Shown here: positions 32,403 through 41,426 of the stretch, one piece after another
How positions within the stretch are numbered: the first letter of the stretch is position 1
Layout of the letters: every line of letters begins with the position of its first letter
NCBI GenBank assembly: GCA_052298855.1
Contig: DAVZXP010000004.1
Location: forward strand, 1 to 64,000
DNA length: 64,000 bases
Direction: 5' to 3'
Source: Fimenecus sp052298855
GTDB lineage: Bacteria; Bacillota; Clostridia; Oscillospirales; Acutalibacteraceae
Program-made: the position numbers and the translations under genes
Notes under the pieces: model-generated
Told to the model about the DNA's origin: nothing
What the model saw: only the letters and a program-made list of their open reading frames with translations
Databases searched by the model: none

Positions 32403-33956
32403 TCAGTGTCCTCCTGTTTGAAAATGATGTAAGTTTTTTTCTATTGGTCTTAATCTTGCGGCAAGGTGTGAATATGCCTTGCTGTAAATTTTCATATATG
32501 TACGATGGTTTTCCTTATTCGGCATAAATACATCTTTCTGATGTACCATATGAGAAATCGCATCCTCATAGCTGTCGAATACGCCCTGCGAAAGGAAAGC
32601 AACCATTGCACAACCGACTGCGCTCGCCTCGTGGGTTTGAATACGGTGAACGGGTAAGCCGAACACGTCTGCGGCAATTTGACAAACAACGGGACTGCTT
32701 GCTCCGCCTCCGCCTGCATAAAGCTCGTCAACCGTAACCTTTGAACGCTTCTGCATTGTATCAAGACCGTGGTACAGCTCCATGCAGATACCCTCTATTA
32801 TCGCTCGATACAAGTGATAGCGTGTATGGTAATCGGAAAATCCGATTATCGCACCGCTTGCGCTCGGGTTTGTGATACCCGGAGTCCAGAACGGCTGTAA
32901 AATCAGTCCTCCAGAGCCCGCTTCGATATTTTTGATTTTATCGTCAAGGAATCGCTCAACGCAAACGCCCTCTTCGGCAGCATCGACCTTATCCTTTGAT
33001 GCAAACTGTTCGATGAACCACGAAATCATCCAAAATCCACGATAGACCTCAAATTCGGGATTATACATATCATTCGGGACTGCCGGATAAGCCGGCATAT
33101 ACGGTTGCGGTTCAAAATATTTCTTGACCGCCATCTGTAAGGTTGAGGTAGTGCCGAATGAAATTGCGGCTTGATTCGATTTTACAACCGACATACCGAT
33201 TGTTTCGCACCCTTTGTCAGAGCCTGTTGCGATAAGCGGTAAGCCCTCGGGAATTCCCGTCTTTTCAGACGCTTCCTTTGTGATTTTTCCTATAACCTCG
33301 CCCGACGGGACAAGCTCGCAAAGCTTCTCTGTCGGGACATTGCATACGCAACGTGTGAGTGCGCTCGGCTTCATCCAACGGCGGTTTTTATAATCAAACG
33401 GCACATGACCTATCATATTAGCCGCCGAATCCTTCAGCTCTCCCGTTAAAAGATAGTTGAGATATGACGGAAGCATAACGTATTTATCCGTTTTAGCCCA
33501 TATCTCAGGCTCATTTTGCATAATCCAGTTGCCCGTAGAAGCACGGTAAATCATATCTACCGACTCCTCCATACCGACAAGCGAAAAAATTGCTCGCTTA
33601 TAGGCAGGAATTTGTCCGTCAACATTTGCCTCTCTGTCATCAAGCCATAATATTATGTCACGCAACGGGCGTTTGTCCTTATCGAGACAAAGCACCGTAT
33701 CACGGATACACGTAAGGCATACGGCTGTTATGCGGTCAAGCTTATCGGCATTTCTTTCGATAACCTTTTTTGACATTTCAGCGATTATGTTAAAGTAAAA
33801 ATCCGGAGTCTGTTCTGCCCAACCGGGCTGTTTTGATAAATAAGGAATCTTATATTTTTTCTGCTCCTTATCCTCAAAGCCACCACTTTCATTGACAAGT
33901 AAACATCGGGCACTTTGTGTGCCGACATCAAAGGTCAGCACAAGTGACTGTTCCAT
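32403..33956 (-). CDS. FGGY-family carbohydrate kinase
   Basis: A 517-residue kinase of the glycerol/xylulose kinase family. The N-terminal phosphate-binding motif is LTFDVGTQSARCLL, a second ATP-binding loop is ISFGTTSTLQMA, and the C-terminal half has ELYAGGGGASSPVVCQIAADVFG. It should phosphorylate a polyol or sugar entering this pathway. The operon's GlpA-like dehydrogenase suggests a glycerol-like substrate, yet the sequence differs from classical GlpK, so the substrate stays open. It starts 26 bp after the DUF1667 gene and ends two bases before the FAD enzyme start. Confidence 0.88.
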   Translation of the reverse strand: MEQSLVLTFDVGTQSARCLLVNESGGFEDKEQKKYKIPYLSKQPGWAEQTPDFYFNIIAEMSKKVIERNADKLDRITAVCLTCIRDTVLCLDKDKRPLRDIILWLDDREANVDGQIPAYKRAIFSLVGMEESVDMIYRASTGNWIMQNEPEIWAKTDKYVMLPSYLNYLLTGELKDSAANMIGHVPFDYKNRRWMKPSALTRCVCNVPTEKLCELVPSGEVIGKITKEASEKTGIPEGLPLIATGSDKGCETIGMSVVKSNQAAISFGTTSTLQMAVKKYFEPQPYMPAYPAVPNDMYNPEFEVYRGFWMISWFIEQFASKDKVDAAEEGVCVERFLDDKIKNIEAGSGGLILQPFWTPGITNPSASGAIIGFSDYHTRYHLYRAIIEGICMELYHGLDTMQKRSKVTVDELYAGGGGASSPVVCQIAADVFGLPVHRIQTHEASAVGCAMVAFLSQGVFDSYEDAISHMVHQKDVFMPNKENHRTYMKIYSKAYSHLAARLRPIEKNLHHFQTGGH

Positions 33957-33981
33957 TAAAATATTCCCCCCTATCTATCCG

Positions 33982-34356
33982 TTAGGATTGATCCTTATCG
34001 TCTTTTAGGATATTGCTTGTGGCAATCAAATCCACTCCGAGATCAAGAATGTTTTTTACGACGACCTCTTCTCTGCCGATTCTCTTTGAAACGGTAACGC
34101 TATTTACTTCACGCATAAGGTCGAAAATTCTGTTTTTAGGTATCGCTCCGGATACACGAACAGGTAAAACAGGTACCGAAGGGAAGCTTGTTCGTACTGT
34201 CGTGCAAACGGTACGACGGGGATCGGTCATCTCGTTTATAGCAAATTCCTTGCCCCTTTTGCAGGTGTTACCGGTTACGACAAGCTCATCGCCCTCTGAA
34301 GTAATCGTCATTCTGCAAGAACGGGGACAAACGATGCAAACTAATTCTTTTGTCAT
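33982..34356 (-). CDS. DUF1667 protein, small Cys-containing partner of the GlpA/GlpB-like enzymes
   Basis: A 124-residue protein opening with ELVCIVCPRSCRM and, further on, GNTCKRGKEFA, the four-cysteine pattern of DUF1667, which may hold a metal or iron-sulfur centre. DUF1667 genes commonly accompany glpA-like and FAD-dependent oxidoreductase genes in Clostridia and are thought to form an electron-transfer subunit, perhaps replacing GlpC. Its ATG overlaps the stop of the preceding FAD/NAD gene by four bases. Confidence 0.85.
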   Translation of the reverse strand: MTKELVCIVCPRSCRMTITSEGDELVVTGNTCKRGKEFAINEMTDPRRTVCTTVRTSFPSVPVLPVRVSGAIPKNRIFDLMREVNSVTVSKRIGREEVVVKNILDLGVDLIATSNILKDDKDQS

Positions 34357-35636
34357 TTTACACCGTCTCCTTTACCGAGTCTTTCCAACTGAAGCTCTAC
34401 TCGGCTGTTTTCATTTAATTCGCAGCCGTAGAAATCTATTGTAAGGTTTTCCATTTCAGGCGGTCGCATAAACGCATATCGTTTTTTTAGTATTTCCTTA
34501 CCGTCTGCAAGGATATGGAGAACACAGTTGTTTTCCTCCTCGCGAACACGGAAATACAAGTCTGTTTTGCTGTTATCTTCATTGAGATTAAGCCTTTGCG
34601 GTACAACATAAAGAAGTCCGTCGCCGGGTGTTACCTCAATCAATTTTCTTGCCTTTTTAGAATACTGTGCGGCAGATTTACCTGCCTGCTCGGCATTCTG
34701 CGAAACAAAGTCAACCAAGTCATTGACATGAAGTGCATTACCGCAGCTAAACACACCGTCTGTGCTTGTCATACACTGGCCGTCGCATACAGGACCCTTT
34801 GTGCGTGGGTCAAGCTGTACACCGATTGACTCTGCAAGCTCATTTTCAGGAATAAGACCGACCGACAAAATAAGCGTATCACATTCAACACGGGTTTGAG
34901 TTCCCGGAATGGGCACCATTTTTTCGTCAACCTTTGAAATCTCAACTGCTTCGAGTCTGTCAACACCAAACACACGGGTTACCGTATGTGAAAGATGAAG
35001 CGGAATATCATAATCGTGTAAGCATTGATGAAGGTTTCTTGTAAGTCCCGACGGTGTGGGCTTAGCCTCATATACGCCGAGCACTTCCGCCCCCTCAAGA
35101 GTCAAACGACGAGCCATAATAAGACCGATGTCGCCCGAGCCTAAAATCACACATTTCTTCGCAGGCAGAAGTCCGAGAAGATTGGTGAAATGCTGTGCCG
35201 TACCTGCCGTGAAAACACCTGCAGGACGGGTACCGTGAATAAACACCTGCTTTGCGGTACGCTCACGGCAGCCTGTTGCCAAAACAAGCGCCTTTGCCGT
35301 AAAGACCGAAACACCGCTTCTGCCTACCGTATGTACCGAAAAGCTTCCGTCGGCATTTTTGTCAATTTTAGTAACAAATGTCAAGGTGCTGTATTCAATA
35401 TTGCGTTTGTAAAGTTCGTCCTCAAAACGCTCTGCATATTCGGGTCCCGAAAGCTGTTCGCCGAAGTGATGAAGTCCGAAGCCGTCATGAATACACTGCT
35501 TGAGAATACCGCCGAGCCTTGCCTCTCTTTCAAGAAGGAGAACCTTTGCTCCGTTGTCATGTGCGCTGATTGCTGCCGCAAGTCCGGCAGGTCCGCCGCC
35601 GACAACAAGCACATCATAGTTTCCTGTCGTCATCAC
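34353..35636 (-). CDS. FAD/NAD(P)-binding oxidoreductase (GlpB-position subunit)
   Basis: A 427-residue pyridine-nucleotide-disulfide-type flavoprotein. It has an FAD dinucleotide fold at the N-terminus (VLVVGGGPAGLAAA), an NAD(P) fold in the middle (CVILGSGDIGLIMAR) and the C-terminal FAD motif (STDGVFSCGNALHV). It likely passes electrons from the GlpA-like subunit onward. Its start overlaps the glpA-like stop by four bases and its stop overlaps the DUF1667 start, so the three are a coupled enzyme unit. Confidence 0.88.
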   Translation of the reverse strand: MMTTGNYDVLVVGGGPAGLAAAISAHDNGAKVLLLEREARLGGILKQCIHDGFGLHHFGEQLSGPEYAERFEDELYKRNIEYSTLTFVTKIDKNADGSFSVHTVGRSGVSVFTAKALVLATGCRERTAKQVFIHGTRPAGVFTAGTAQHFTNLLGLLPAKKCVILGSGDIGLIMARRLTLEGAEVLGVYEAKPTPSGLTRNLHQCLHDYDIPLHLSHTVTRVFGVDRLEAVEISKVDEKMVPIPGTQTRVECDTLILSVGLIPENELAESIGVQLDPRTKGPVCDGQCMTSTDGVFSCGNALHVNDLVDFVSQNAEQAGKSAAQYSKKARKLIEVTPGDGLLYVVPQRLNLNEDNSKTDLYFRVREEENNCVLHILADGKEILKKRYAFMRPPEMENLTIDFYGCELNENSRVELQLERLGKGDGVK

Positions 35637-37360
35637 TTTTCGCCTCCTTCGTTAACCTTTGTTTCACCGTAGGTAATAACAGATTCCGCCGAAGATTTCT
35701 TAACCTCCGAAAGCGGAACGCCGAGGAATTCGGCAATTATCTTTGTAACAAGCGGTGAGCAGAAGCCTCCCTGACAGCGTCCCATTCCGGGTCTTATACG
35801 CTTTTTAATTCCGTCAACCGTCGGAACGCATATCGGAGATTTCAATGCGTCAAGAATCTCGCCCTTACTGATTTGCTCGCAACGGCAAATGATTTCGCCG
35901 TAGTCGGGATTCTCCGCTATCATTTTTTCTCTTGTTTCGTCGTCCATTTCACGCAAAACAGGAACGCCCTTGCGGATAGGATTATAATTGTTATTCTTTT
36001 CAACAGTCTTTGACTTGACGAGCATATTGACCGCAAGTTCCGCCATATCAACAGCAACTGCGGGAGCTGTCGTAAGTCCCGGTGACTGAATACCTGCAAC
36101 GTGGATCAAGTTCCTTGTGTTTCTGCCTGCTTCAAGGATAAAATCCTCCTCAAATGTAGGAGCACGAACACCGGTGAAATATGTAATAATATCACGTTGT
36201 GAAAGCTCGGGCATTGTTTGCGTCTGCTTATCAAATACAGTTTTAATGCTCTCCGCACGGGTTTCGGTATTTTCCTTTTCAACTGTCTCAACGGCGTCAG
36301 GACCTACAAGAAGGTTGTCATGCACGGTATGCAATATACCTCCGCCCTTTGAGTGAGTTTTTCCGTGAACGCTTATATCCTTTATGGAAGCGACCGAATG
36401 CATATATGCACCTGCTTTTTGGTCAAGGATCGAGTTCGTGCCACGGCGAGGATGAATCGAGAAAAATCTGTCATCAGCCATAGCCGCAATATCCTCGGCA
36501 AAAACGCCTGCCGCATTGATAACAATTTTCGGATGAATAACACCTCTGTTGGTGATAACACTTATGATATTATGAGCCGATACCTCCATTGAAAGAACGG
36601 CTGTATCAAGGCTTACCTGTGCACCGTTCTGTACTGCGTTTTCGGCATAGGCTATTGTGAGTCCGTATGGGCAAACACAGCCTGCACTCGGGTTATACAT
36701 TGCAAATTTTGTGTCATGAGTAAGCTTAGGTTCACGGCGCATAAGCTCTTCGCCCGAAATCAGCTTTGTGTCCTCAATGCCGTCGTGATATTTTCTCCAG
36801 AAAACATAAAGTGCGACAAGCGGCTTGAAAGCCGAATTGCGGAAAAGAACATATTGTCCGACCTGCTTAAACGGAACGTCAAGCTCACGGCAAACATCTG
36901 CGTACATATGATTTGCACGGCGGATATATTTATGCTTGAGAGATCCCTTTCCGAGGTCAATACCCGGATGCACCTCGCCGTCATTTCTGCCCGAAGCCTG
37001 AAGTGCAAGGTCTGCTTCCTTATCGACAAGCAAAACGTCAAGCTTCCACTTCGTGAGCTCTCTTGCTATCGAAGCACCTGAAATACCGCCGCCGATAACA
37101 AGAACATCGGGACTTCTGCCCTCCAATGAATTGTCCTTAATTGACGGAATACGTGTCGGAGCAGGCTGTTCTCCCGTATAAACAATATCATTTACGACGT
37201 GAGTTGTGCTGTACTTCTTTGCCGCCGCCTGACAAGCAGAGACAATCTCGCTCCAATCGGAGCTTTTGCCACGCACAAAAACAGAGCCGTTCTCCAGCGT
37301 TGCGTTAAATCTTCCGCCGAATTCTTTTTTCAGTCTTTTGTTAATTGATGATATACTCAT
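35633..37360 (-). CDS. GlpA-like FAD-dependent glycerol-3-phosphate dehydrogenase with C-terminal BFD domain
   Basis: A 575-residue flavoprotein. An unusual N-terminal domain (about 1-75, BON-like, with ATLENGSVFVRGKS) precedes the DAO-type FAD fold (VLVIGGGISGASIAREL at about 86-102). The C-terminus has a BFD-like [2Fe-2S] domain with Cys in IICRCEQIS and GMGRCQGGFC. It should oxidise a polyol phosphate, classically sn-glycerol-3-phosphate to DHAP. First gene of the leftward operon, behind a promoter with two TetR-type palindromes. The extra N-terminal domain is not in E. coli GlpA. Confidence 0.88.
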   Translation of the reverse strand: MSISSINKRLKKEFGGRFNATLENGSVFVRGKSSDWSEIVSACQAAAKKYSTTHVVNDIVYTGEQPAPTRIPSIKDNSLEGRSPDVLVIGGGISGASIARELTKWKLDVLLVDKEADLALQASGRNDGEVHPGIDLGKGSLKHKYIRRANHMYADVCRELDVPFKQVGQYVLFRNSAFKPLVALYVFWRKYHDGIEDTKLISGEELMRREPKLTHDTKFAMYNPSAGCVCPYGLTIAYAENAVQNGAQVSLDTAVLSMEVSAHNIISVITNRGVIHPKIVINAAGVFAEDIAAMADDRFFSIHPRRGTNSILDQKAGAYMHSVASIKDISVHGKTHSKGGGILHTVHDNLLVGPDAVETVEKENTETRAESIKTVFDKQTQTMPELSQRDIITYFTGVRAPTFEEDFILEAGRNTRNLIHVAGIQSPGLTTAPAVAVDMAELAVNMLVKSKTVEKNNNYNPIRKGVPVLREMDDETREKMIAENPDYGEIICRCEQISKGEILDALKSPICVPTVDGIKKRIRPGMGRCQGGFCSPLVTKIIAEFLGVPLSEVKKSSAESVITYGETKVNEGGEK

Positions 37361-37386
37361 AATTCAAGCCTCTTTTATCATCTTTA

Positions 37387-37480
37387 CAGTCGGTCGAACG
37401 CCCGACTGCGCTTAAAAAATATGTCGGTTAAATGACCGACTGAATAGATTAAGTATAAGTCAGTAAAAAGTGTTTGTCAA
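37387..37480 (-). promoter_or_regulatory. Promoter and tandem operators of the glpA-like operon
   Basis: Minus-strand TTGACA (plus 37475-37480), 17 bp, TATACT (plus 37452-37457). Downstream of the -10 lie two palindromes: GTCGGT-TAAATG-ACCGAC (37423-37440) and CAGTCGG...CCGACTG (37387-37408). The shared GTCGG half-site suggests two dimers of the divergently encoded TetR protein acting as a roadblock. Confidence 0.75.
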
Positions 37481-37520
37481 TACTTTTAACTAAAAAAACC
37501 GCTTTCGTCCGATTTTTTTG

Positions 37521-37549
37521 TGGACATTGTTCAATATTCGTGTTATACT
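37521..37549 (+). promoter_or_regulatory. tetR-type gene promoter
   Basis: TGGACA (37521-37526), a 17-bp spacer and TATACT (37544-37549), 30 bp before the regulator ATG. No GTCGG palindrome overlaps it, so repression of its own gene, if any, would be from the neighbouring operators. Confidence 0.6.
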
Positions 37550-37578
37550 TTAGGCAATATTTTTATTGGAGAGATATT

Positions 37579-38154
37579 ATGGCAGCACAAAGACCGGAAA
37601 ACATCAATGAAATTATACTCGATACCGCAGAGGAGCTTTTGAAAGAAAACAGCTTTTCCGAGGTCACTCTCGCAAAGATAGCCGAAAAGGCAAACATCTC
37701 CAAAGGCACGCTGTATTATTATTATAAAAGCAAGAATGAAATCCTTTTTGCCGTTACAGACCGCTATCTTTCCCGTCAATGGGACGAGCTGATACAATGG
37801 ACGGAAAACAAGGAAAAAGATACCTCCCCTCACCGTCTTGTAAACTATGTTATTGAAAGAAATATCGCTTACTCGGGCTTGAGGCTTCATTTGTTCGACG
37901 CAGCATTACTCGGAGATGAGGAGATCAGGGCAAAGCTTATCCGCCGTTACGATGAATTCCAAAAGCTCATTTCGTCAAAAATAGCCGAAAGAACGGACAG
38001 GGTATCCGCCGACTATTTCACTTGGCTGATTTTAACGGTTTCCGACGGAATTATTATTCAAAACAGCCTTAAAAACGAGGCTTTCGACACACAGCAATTC
38101 TTAAAGCAAAGCGCCGAATACATCAAAAAATTTGAAAATATGCACAAAGCATAA
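37579..38154 (+). CDS. TetR-family transcriptional regulator
   Basis: A 191-residue repressor. The N-terminal helix-turn-helix (about 10-55) is clear: EILDTAEELL-type first helix, VTLAKIAEKANISKGTLYYY recognition region, KSKNEIL. The C-terminal domain (60-190) is the variable ligand pocket. It is transcribed divergently from the GlpA-like operon, with GTCGG palindromes in between, so it most likely represses that operon until a pathway metabolite binds. ATG 37579, after GGAGAGATATT, replaces an in-frame start at 37474. Confidence 0.9.
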   Translation: MAAQRPENINEIILDTAEELLKENSFSEVTLAKIAEKANISKGTLYYYYKSKNEILFAVTDRYLSRQWDELIQWTENKEKDTSPHRLVNYVIERNIAYSGLRLHLFDAALLGDEEIRAKLIRRYDEFQKLISSKIAERTDRVSADYFTWLILTVSDGIIIQNSLKNEAFDTQQFLKQSAEYIKKFENMHKA

Positions 38155-38158
38155 CCGC

Positions 38159-38190
38159 AGCCTCTGTTTTGTAAACGGAGGCTTTCATTT
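38159..38190 (+). terminator. Terminator after the tetR-type gene
   Basis: AGCCTCTGTTT (38159-38169) pairs with AAACGGAGGCT (38173-38183) with one wobble and leads into TTCATTTTG. Confidence 0.8.
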
Positions 38191-38790
38191 TGAATTTTTT
38201 ATAAAAAGCATTACCGATAAATATATACTTATTGCCAAAAAAGTGAAATTATAACCGCTTTTAATAAGTATATAGAACCCGAAAAAGGTCATAGGAACGA
38301 GAAAGCTCACAGACACGGCAGTTATAATTTTCTCGCATTTTTCACTCGGTAATTTTTGCAAAAGCAAGCTTTCGAGTGCTCTGCCGCCGTCAAGAGAAAA
38401 CACTGGCATTATGTTAAAAAGACCGATTATCAAATTTATTGCCGCCATTTTCGCAAAAATGTCCTTACTGTAAAAAGCATATAAAATCACAAATACAAAA
38501 AGAAGAAAAAAGTTCATCATCGGGCCGCTTACAGCCGTGATGAACTCTTTTTTATAATCTTGCGTTATATCGTTTTCTCTGATTATCGTCATTCCGAAAA
38601 TGCCAAAGCGTACGGTATCGGGCTTTTCTCCGCATAAAACAATCGCCAAAAGATGACCTGCTTCGTGCAAAAGTGAAAACAAAATGGCATAGCGTATCTC
38701 GTCATTGATATTAAAACTCATTAAAAAAGTCACGCACGCCGCAAACAAAAAATCAATTTTAATCCTTACGCCTCTTACAGAAAAGCTCAT
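38185..38790 (-). CDS. spoIVFB: SpoIVFB-like site-2 (M50) membrane metalloprotease
   Basis: A 201-residue multi-pass membrane protein with the zinc motif HEAGH (about residue 41) and the second-site LDGGR segment (about 134) after FNIMPVFS. Size and topology match SpoIVFB, which cleaves pro-sigma-K in the mother cell during sporulation. The upstream gene, overlapping by one base, is a membrane-anchored LytM protein in the SpoIVFA position. Another intramembrane protease role is possible, but the pair argues for sporulation. Confidence 0.8.
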   Translation of the reverse strand: MSFSVRGVRIKIDFLFAACVTFLMSFNINDEIRYAILFSLLHEAGHLLAIVLCGEKPDTVRFGIFGMTIIRENDITQDYKKEFITAVSGPMMNFFLLFVFVILYAFYSKDIFAKMAAINLIIGLFNIMPVFSLDGGRALESLLLQKLPSEKCEKIITAVSVSFLVPMTFFGFYILIKSGYNFTFLAISIYLSVMLFIKNSK

Positions 38791-39596
38791 CAGCTCTCAA
38801 GCACCCACAGCGGATTATGTCGCACCGAGCCGATACGGATTTCAAAGTGCAAATGCGGACCTGTCGCCTGTCCTGTCGCGCCAACCTTTGCGATAATCTC
38901 CCCTGCTCTGACGTTTGCGCCCTCCTCGGCTATCAGCTCCGAACAATGGCAGTAAACCGTCGTGATATTGCCCTCGGACTCGAGGAAAATGTAGTTACCT
39001 CTTATATCGGAATAAGAAGCCTTTGCAATTTTTCCGTCGAAGGCAGCTTTTATCGGCGTCCCCGATTTTGCGGCAAGGTCAACGCCCGAATGGAAGCCGT
39101 ATTTATTTGTAACGGGATTCATTCTGAAGCCGAAGCGTGATGTAATTCTTGTATATTCAACAGGCTTTACCATAGGCTTGCTGAAAAACACAGGCGAAAA
39201 TGAAGCGGTTGTGCCGTCAACATACATTAAGTCCTCGCCGCCTGCGCCTGTCAGCTCCTCCACGGCGTCTGTTTCCTCGGACGAACGGTTGTTAGGCTCC
39301 GAAACAAAGGCAATTACCGAACGAACACAGTCCGCCAAGTCCTTTGCTGTCAAATCCTTTTGCATTATCGAATTATAAAACTCGTTTATAGCGATAAAGG
39401 TCTTGCTCTCGGTCTTATAAAAGGCAAAAAAGAGAAGCAATACCAATGAAAATACAACCATTTGCGTCATAATAACAGAGGTCATCAAGTCGCTGACCTT
39501 TTTAGGTTCTTTTTCCTGCTCTGTTGCTCTTGTTCTGTTTCGTTCTCTGCGTAAATCACGGTAATCCGCTTCGTATTCCCTTAATTCATATTCCAT
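38790..39596 (-). CDS. SpoIVFA-like membrane-anchored M23 (LytM) protein
   Basis: A 268-residue protein with a charged, Arg/Glu-rich N-terminal 45 residues, one membrane helix (about 45-65) and a C-terminal LytM domain (about 150-268). The zinc ligands look intact (HSGVD and HLHFEI, with SRFGFR upstream), unlike many regulatory SpoIVFA proteins whose site is degenerate, so peptidoglycan hydrolysis is conceivable. Its position directly before the M50 protease gene supports a regulatory partner for SpoIVFB. Confidence 0.75.
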   Translation of the reverse strand: MEYELREYEADYRDLRRERNRTRATEQEKEPKKVSDLMTSVIMTQMVVFSLVLLLFFAFYKTESKTFIAINEFYNSIMQKDLTAKDLADCVRSVIAFVSEPNNRSSEETDAVEELTGAGGEDLMYVDGTTASFSPVFFSKPMVKPVEYTRITSRFGFRMNPVTNKYGFHSGVDLAAKSGTPIKAAFDGKIAKASYSDIRGNYIFLESEGNITTVYCHCSELIAEEGANVRAGEIIAKVGATGQATGPHLHFEIRIGSVRHNPLWVLES

Positions 39597-39641
39597 ATTA
39601 TCACCCGATAAAGAATATGTTTTTTTAAAGAAAAATATGAT

Positions 39642-39667
39642 AAAAGCTCATCATAAGATGAGCTTTT
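39642..39667. terminator. Terminator of the Trp ABC transporter operon
   Basis: AAAAGCTCATC-ATAA-GATGAGCTTTT is a perfect 11-bp stem, usable on both strands. Confidence 0.85.
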
Positions 39668-39689
39668 CATTGTAAAGTATTATATTGTA

Positions 39690-40475
39690 TCAGGTCAACA
39701 ACATTCTGTCGTTATCAAGAGCCTTACCGGCTGATAGCTTGAACTGCTCAAGCAAATCGGAAACGCCGAGCTTTGCCCTTTCCTCGCCCTCAACGTCAAA
39801 AATAACACTTCCCTTGTCCATCATAACCGTTCTGTTTCCGAGGTCGAGAGCCGACTGCATATTATGCGTAATCATAAGGCAAGTGAGATGGTTTTCCTCT
39901 ACGATTTTTGTCGTAAGTTCGAGCACCTTTTCGGCAGTTGATGGGTCAAGCGCCGCCGTATGCTCATCAAGCAATAACAATTTAGGCGGAGTATATGTAG
40001 CCATCATAAGCGTCAATGCCTGCCTCTGACCGCCCGACAAAAGACCTACAGGCTGCTGCATTCTGTCCTCAAGTCCCATATTCAAAAGAGAAAGCCTTTG
40101 ACGGAATTCCTCTTTGTCCTTCTTATTGATTTTGCTAAGCCATCCGCCTTTACCTGCCGCAAGAGCAAGATTTTCCTCAATGCTCATTCCGGGAGCACTG
40201 CCACGCATCGGGTCTTGGAAAAGCCGTCCGATAACCTTTGCTCTTTTGTGTGAAGGGATTAAGGTTATATCCTCGCCGTCAAGAACGATACTGCCCGTAT
40301 CGGTTATGAAATCGCCTGCGATAGCGTTAAAAAGCGTTGATTTACCTGCACCGTTTGCACCGATAATCGAAATGAAGTCGCCGTCCTTAACGCTCAATGA
40401 AAGATTGTCAAGAGCAAGCTTTGCATTGACGGTATCGGGGTTGAAGGTCTTTGTAATGTTTCTTATTTCAAGCAT
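39690..40475 (-). CDS. trpZ: ABC transporter ATPase, TrpZ-type
   Basis: A 261-residue ATPase with Walker A GANGAGKST, signature LSGGQRQAL and Walker B LLLLDEHTAALD. It energises the importer formed by the two genes upstream in the operon (permease overlapping by one base, binding protein). The ABC type pairs with DUF534-like binding proteins. The Trp T-box at the operon head gives the tryptophan assignment. Confidence 0.88.
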   Translation of the reverse strand: MLEIRNITKTFNPDTVNAKLALDNLSLSVKDGDFISIIGANGAGKSTLFNAIAGDFITDTGSIVLDGEDITLIPSHKRAKVIGRLFQDPMRGSAPGMSIEENLALAAGKGGWLSKINKKDKEEFRQRLSLLNMGLEDRMQQPVGLLSGGQRQALTLMMATYTPPKLLLLDEHTAALDPSTAEKVLELTTKIVEENHLTCLMITHNMQSALDLGNRTVMMDKGSVIFDVEGEERAKLGVSDLLEQFKLSAGKALDNDRMLLT

Positions 40476-41407
40476 TATGCCGCCCTCCTTGCTTTGTTGT
40501 GGTCAAGTCTGCGCTTGAACTCGGGGTATTTGCTCTTGAGATAAGGTCCTGAAATTGCGATTATAACAATTACCGAGGATACCAGCTTGAGCATTGAAGC
40601 GGGCATATTGAAGCGAAGTGCAACGGTATAAACAAGACGGAACACGATAGCACCGATAACCACGCCTATTGCCTTTGCGGTAATCCTACCCTTACGCATA
40701 AACACACCGCCTATAAGAAGCGAAGCGAGGGCAACGGTTACCATACCCGTACCTATATCAATATTTACCGACTTTTGCGACTGTGCAAGCAAGCAACCCG
40801 AAAGTCCCGTGAAAGCGTTTGAAACGCAAAGTCCGATAATCGTTGTAAACGCAGGGTTTATAGACGAAGAACGAACCATATCGGGATTGTTGCCGGTTGC
40901 ACGGATTGCAAGTCCCAATTTTGTTTTTAAGAAAAGTGACAAGAACAAAATTACGATCACAACCGCTATCAGCGAGACAATCAGCACCGACTGCTTTTCA
41001 AGGAATGTGCCTGCAAGAAGCGTTTTCATCTTTGTAAAAACAGTTTCGGTTTTATTCATATTAAGCAATGACGAATTGCCCATAGCCGCTATGTTTATCG
41101 AATACAATGCCGTGTTGACGATAATTCCCGCAAGCAGGCTGTCAACGCCCATTTTCGTCTGCAAAATGGCTGTTATAAATCCCGATGCGATACCTGCGAG
41201 CATTGCCGCTACGATTGAAAGATACGGATGTCCCGATATTGCGACAACTGCGCCGACGGACGCTCCGAGTGTGAAGCATCCGTCAGTTGATAAGTCGCAG
41301 ACATTAAGCATCGAATAGCTCAAAAACAATGCAAGCACCGTAAGGGAGCTGATAAGTCCCAATTCAAATGCTGTTTGTAATAATGCTGTGGCTGATACTA
41401 AGCTCAT
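40475..41407 (-). CDS. trpY: ABC transporter permease, TrpY-type
   Basis: A 310-residue membrane protein of the branched-chain-amino-acid/sugar-like permease fold, about nine helices, with a conserved GLCVSNAFTGLSGCLLA coupling-loop region and VALASLLIGGV segment. It ends one base into the ATPase gene. It forms the membrane channel for the substrate delivered by the binding protein 19 bp upstream. Confidence 0.87.
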   Translation of the reverse strand: MSLVSATALLQTAFELGLISSLTVLALFLSYSMLNVCDLSTDGCFTLGASVGAVVAISGHPYLSIVAAMLAGIASGFITAILQTKMGVDSLLAGIIVNTALYSINIAAMGNSSLLNMNKTETVFTKMKTLLAGTFLEKQSVLIVSLIAVVIVILFLSLFLKTKLGLAIRATGNNPDMVRSSSINPAFTTIIGLCVSNAFTGLSGCLLAQSQKSVNIDIGTGMVTVALASLLIGGVFMRKGRITAKAIGVVIGAIVFRLVYTVALRFNMPASMLKLVSSVIVIIAISGPYLKSKYPEFKRRLDHNKARRAA

Positions 41408-41426
41408 AATTTGTTAACTCTCCTGT

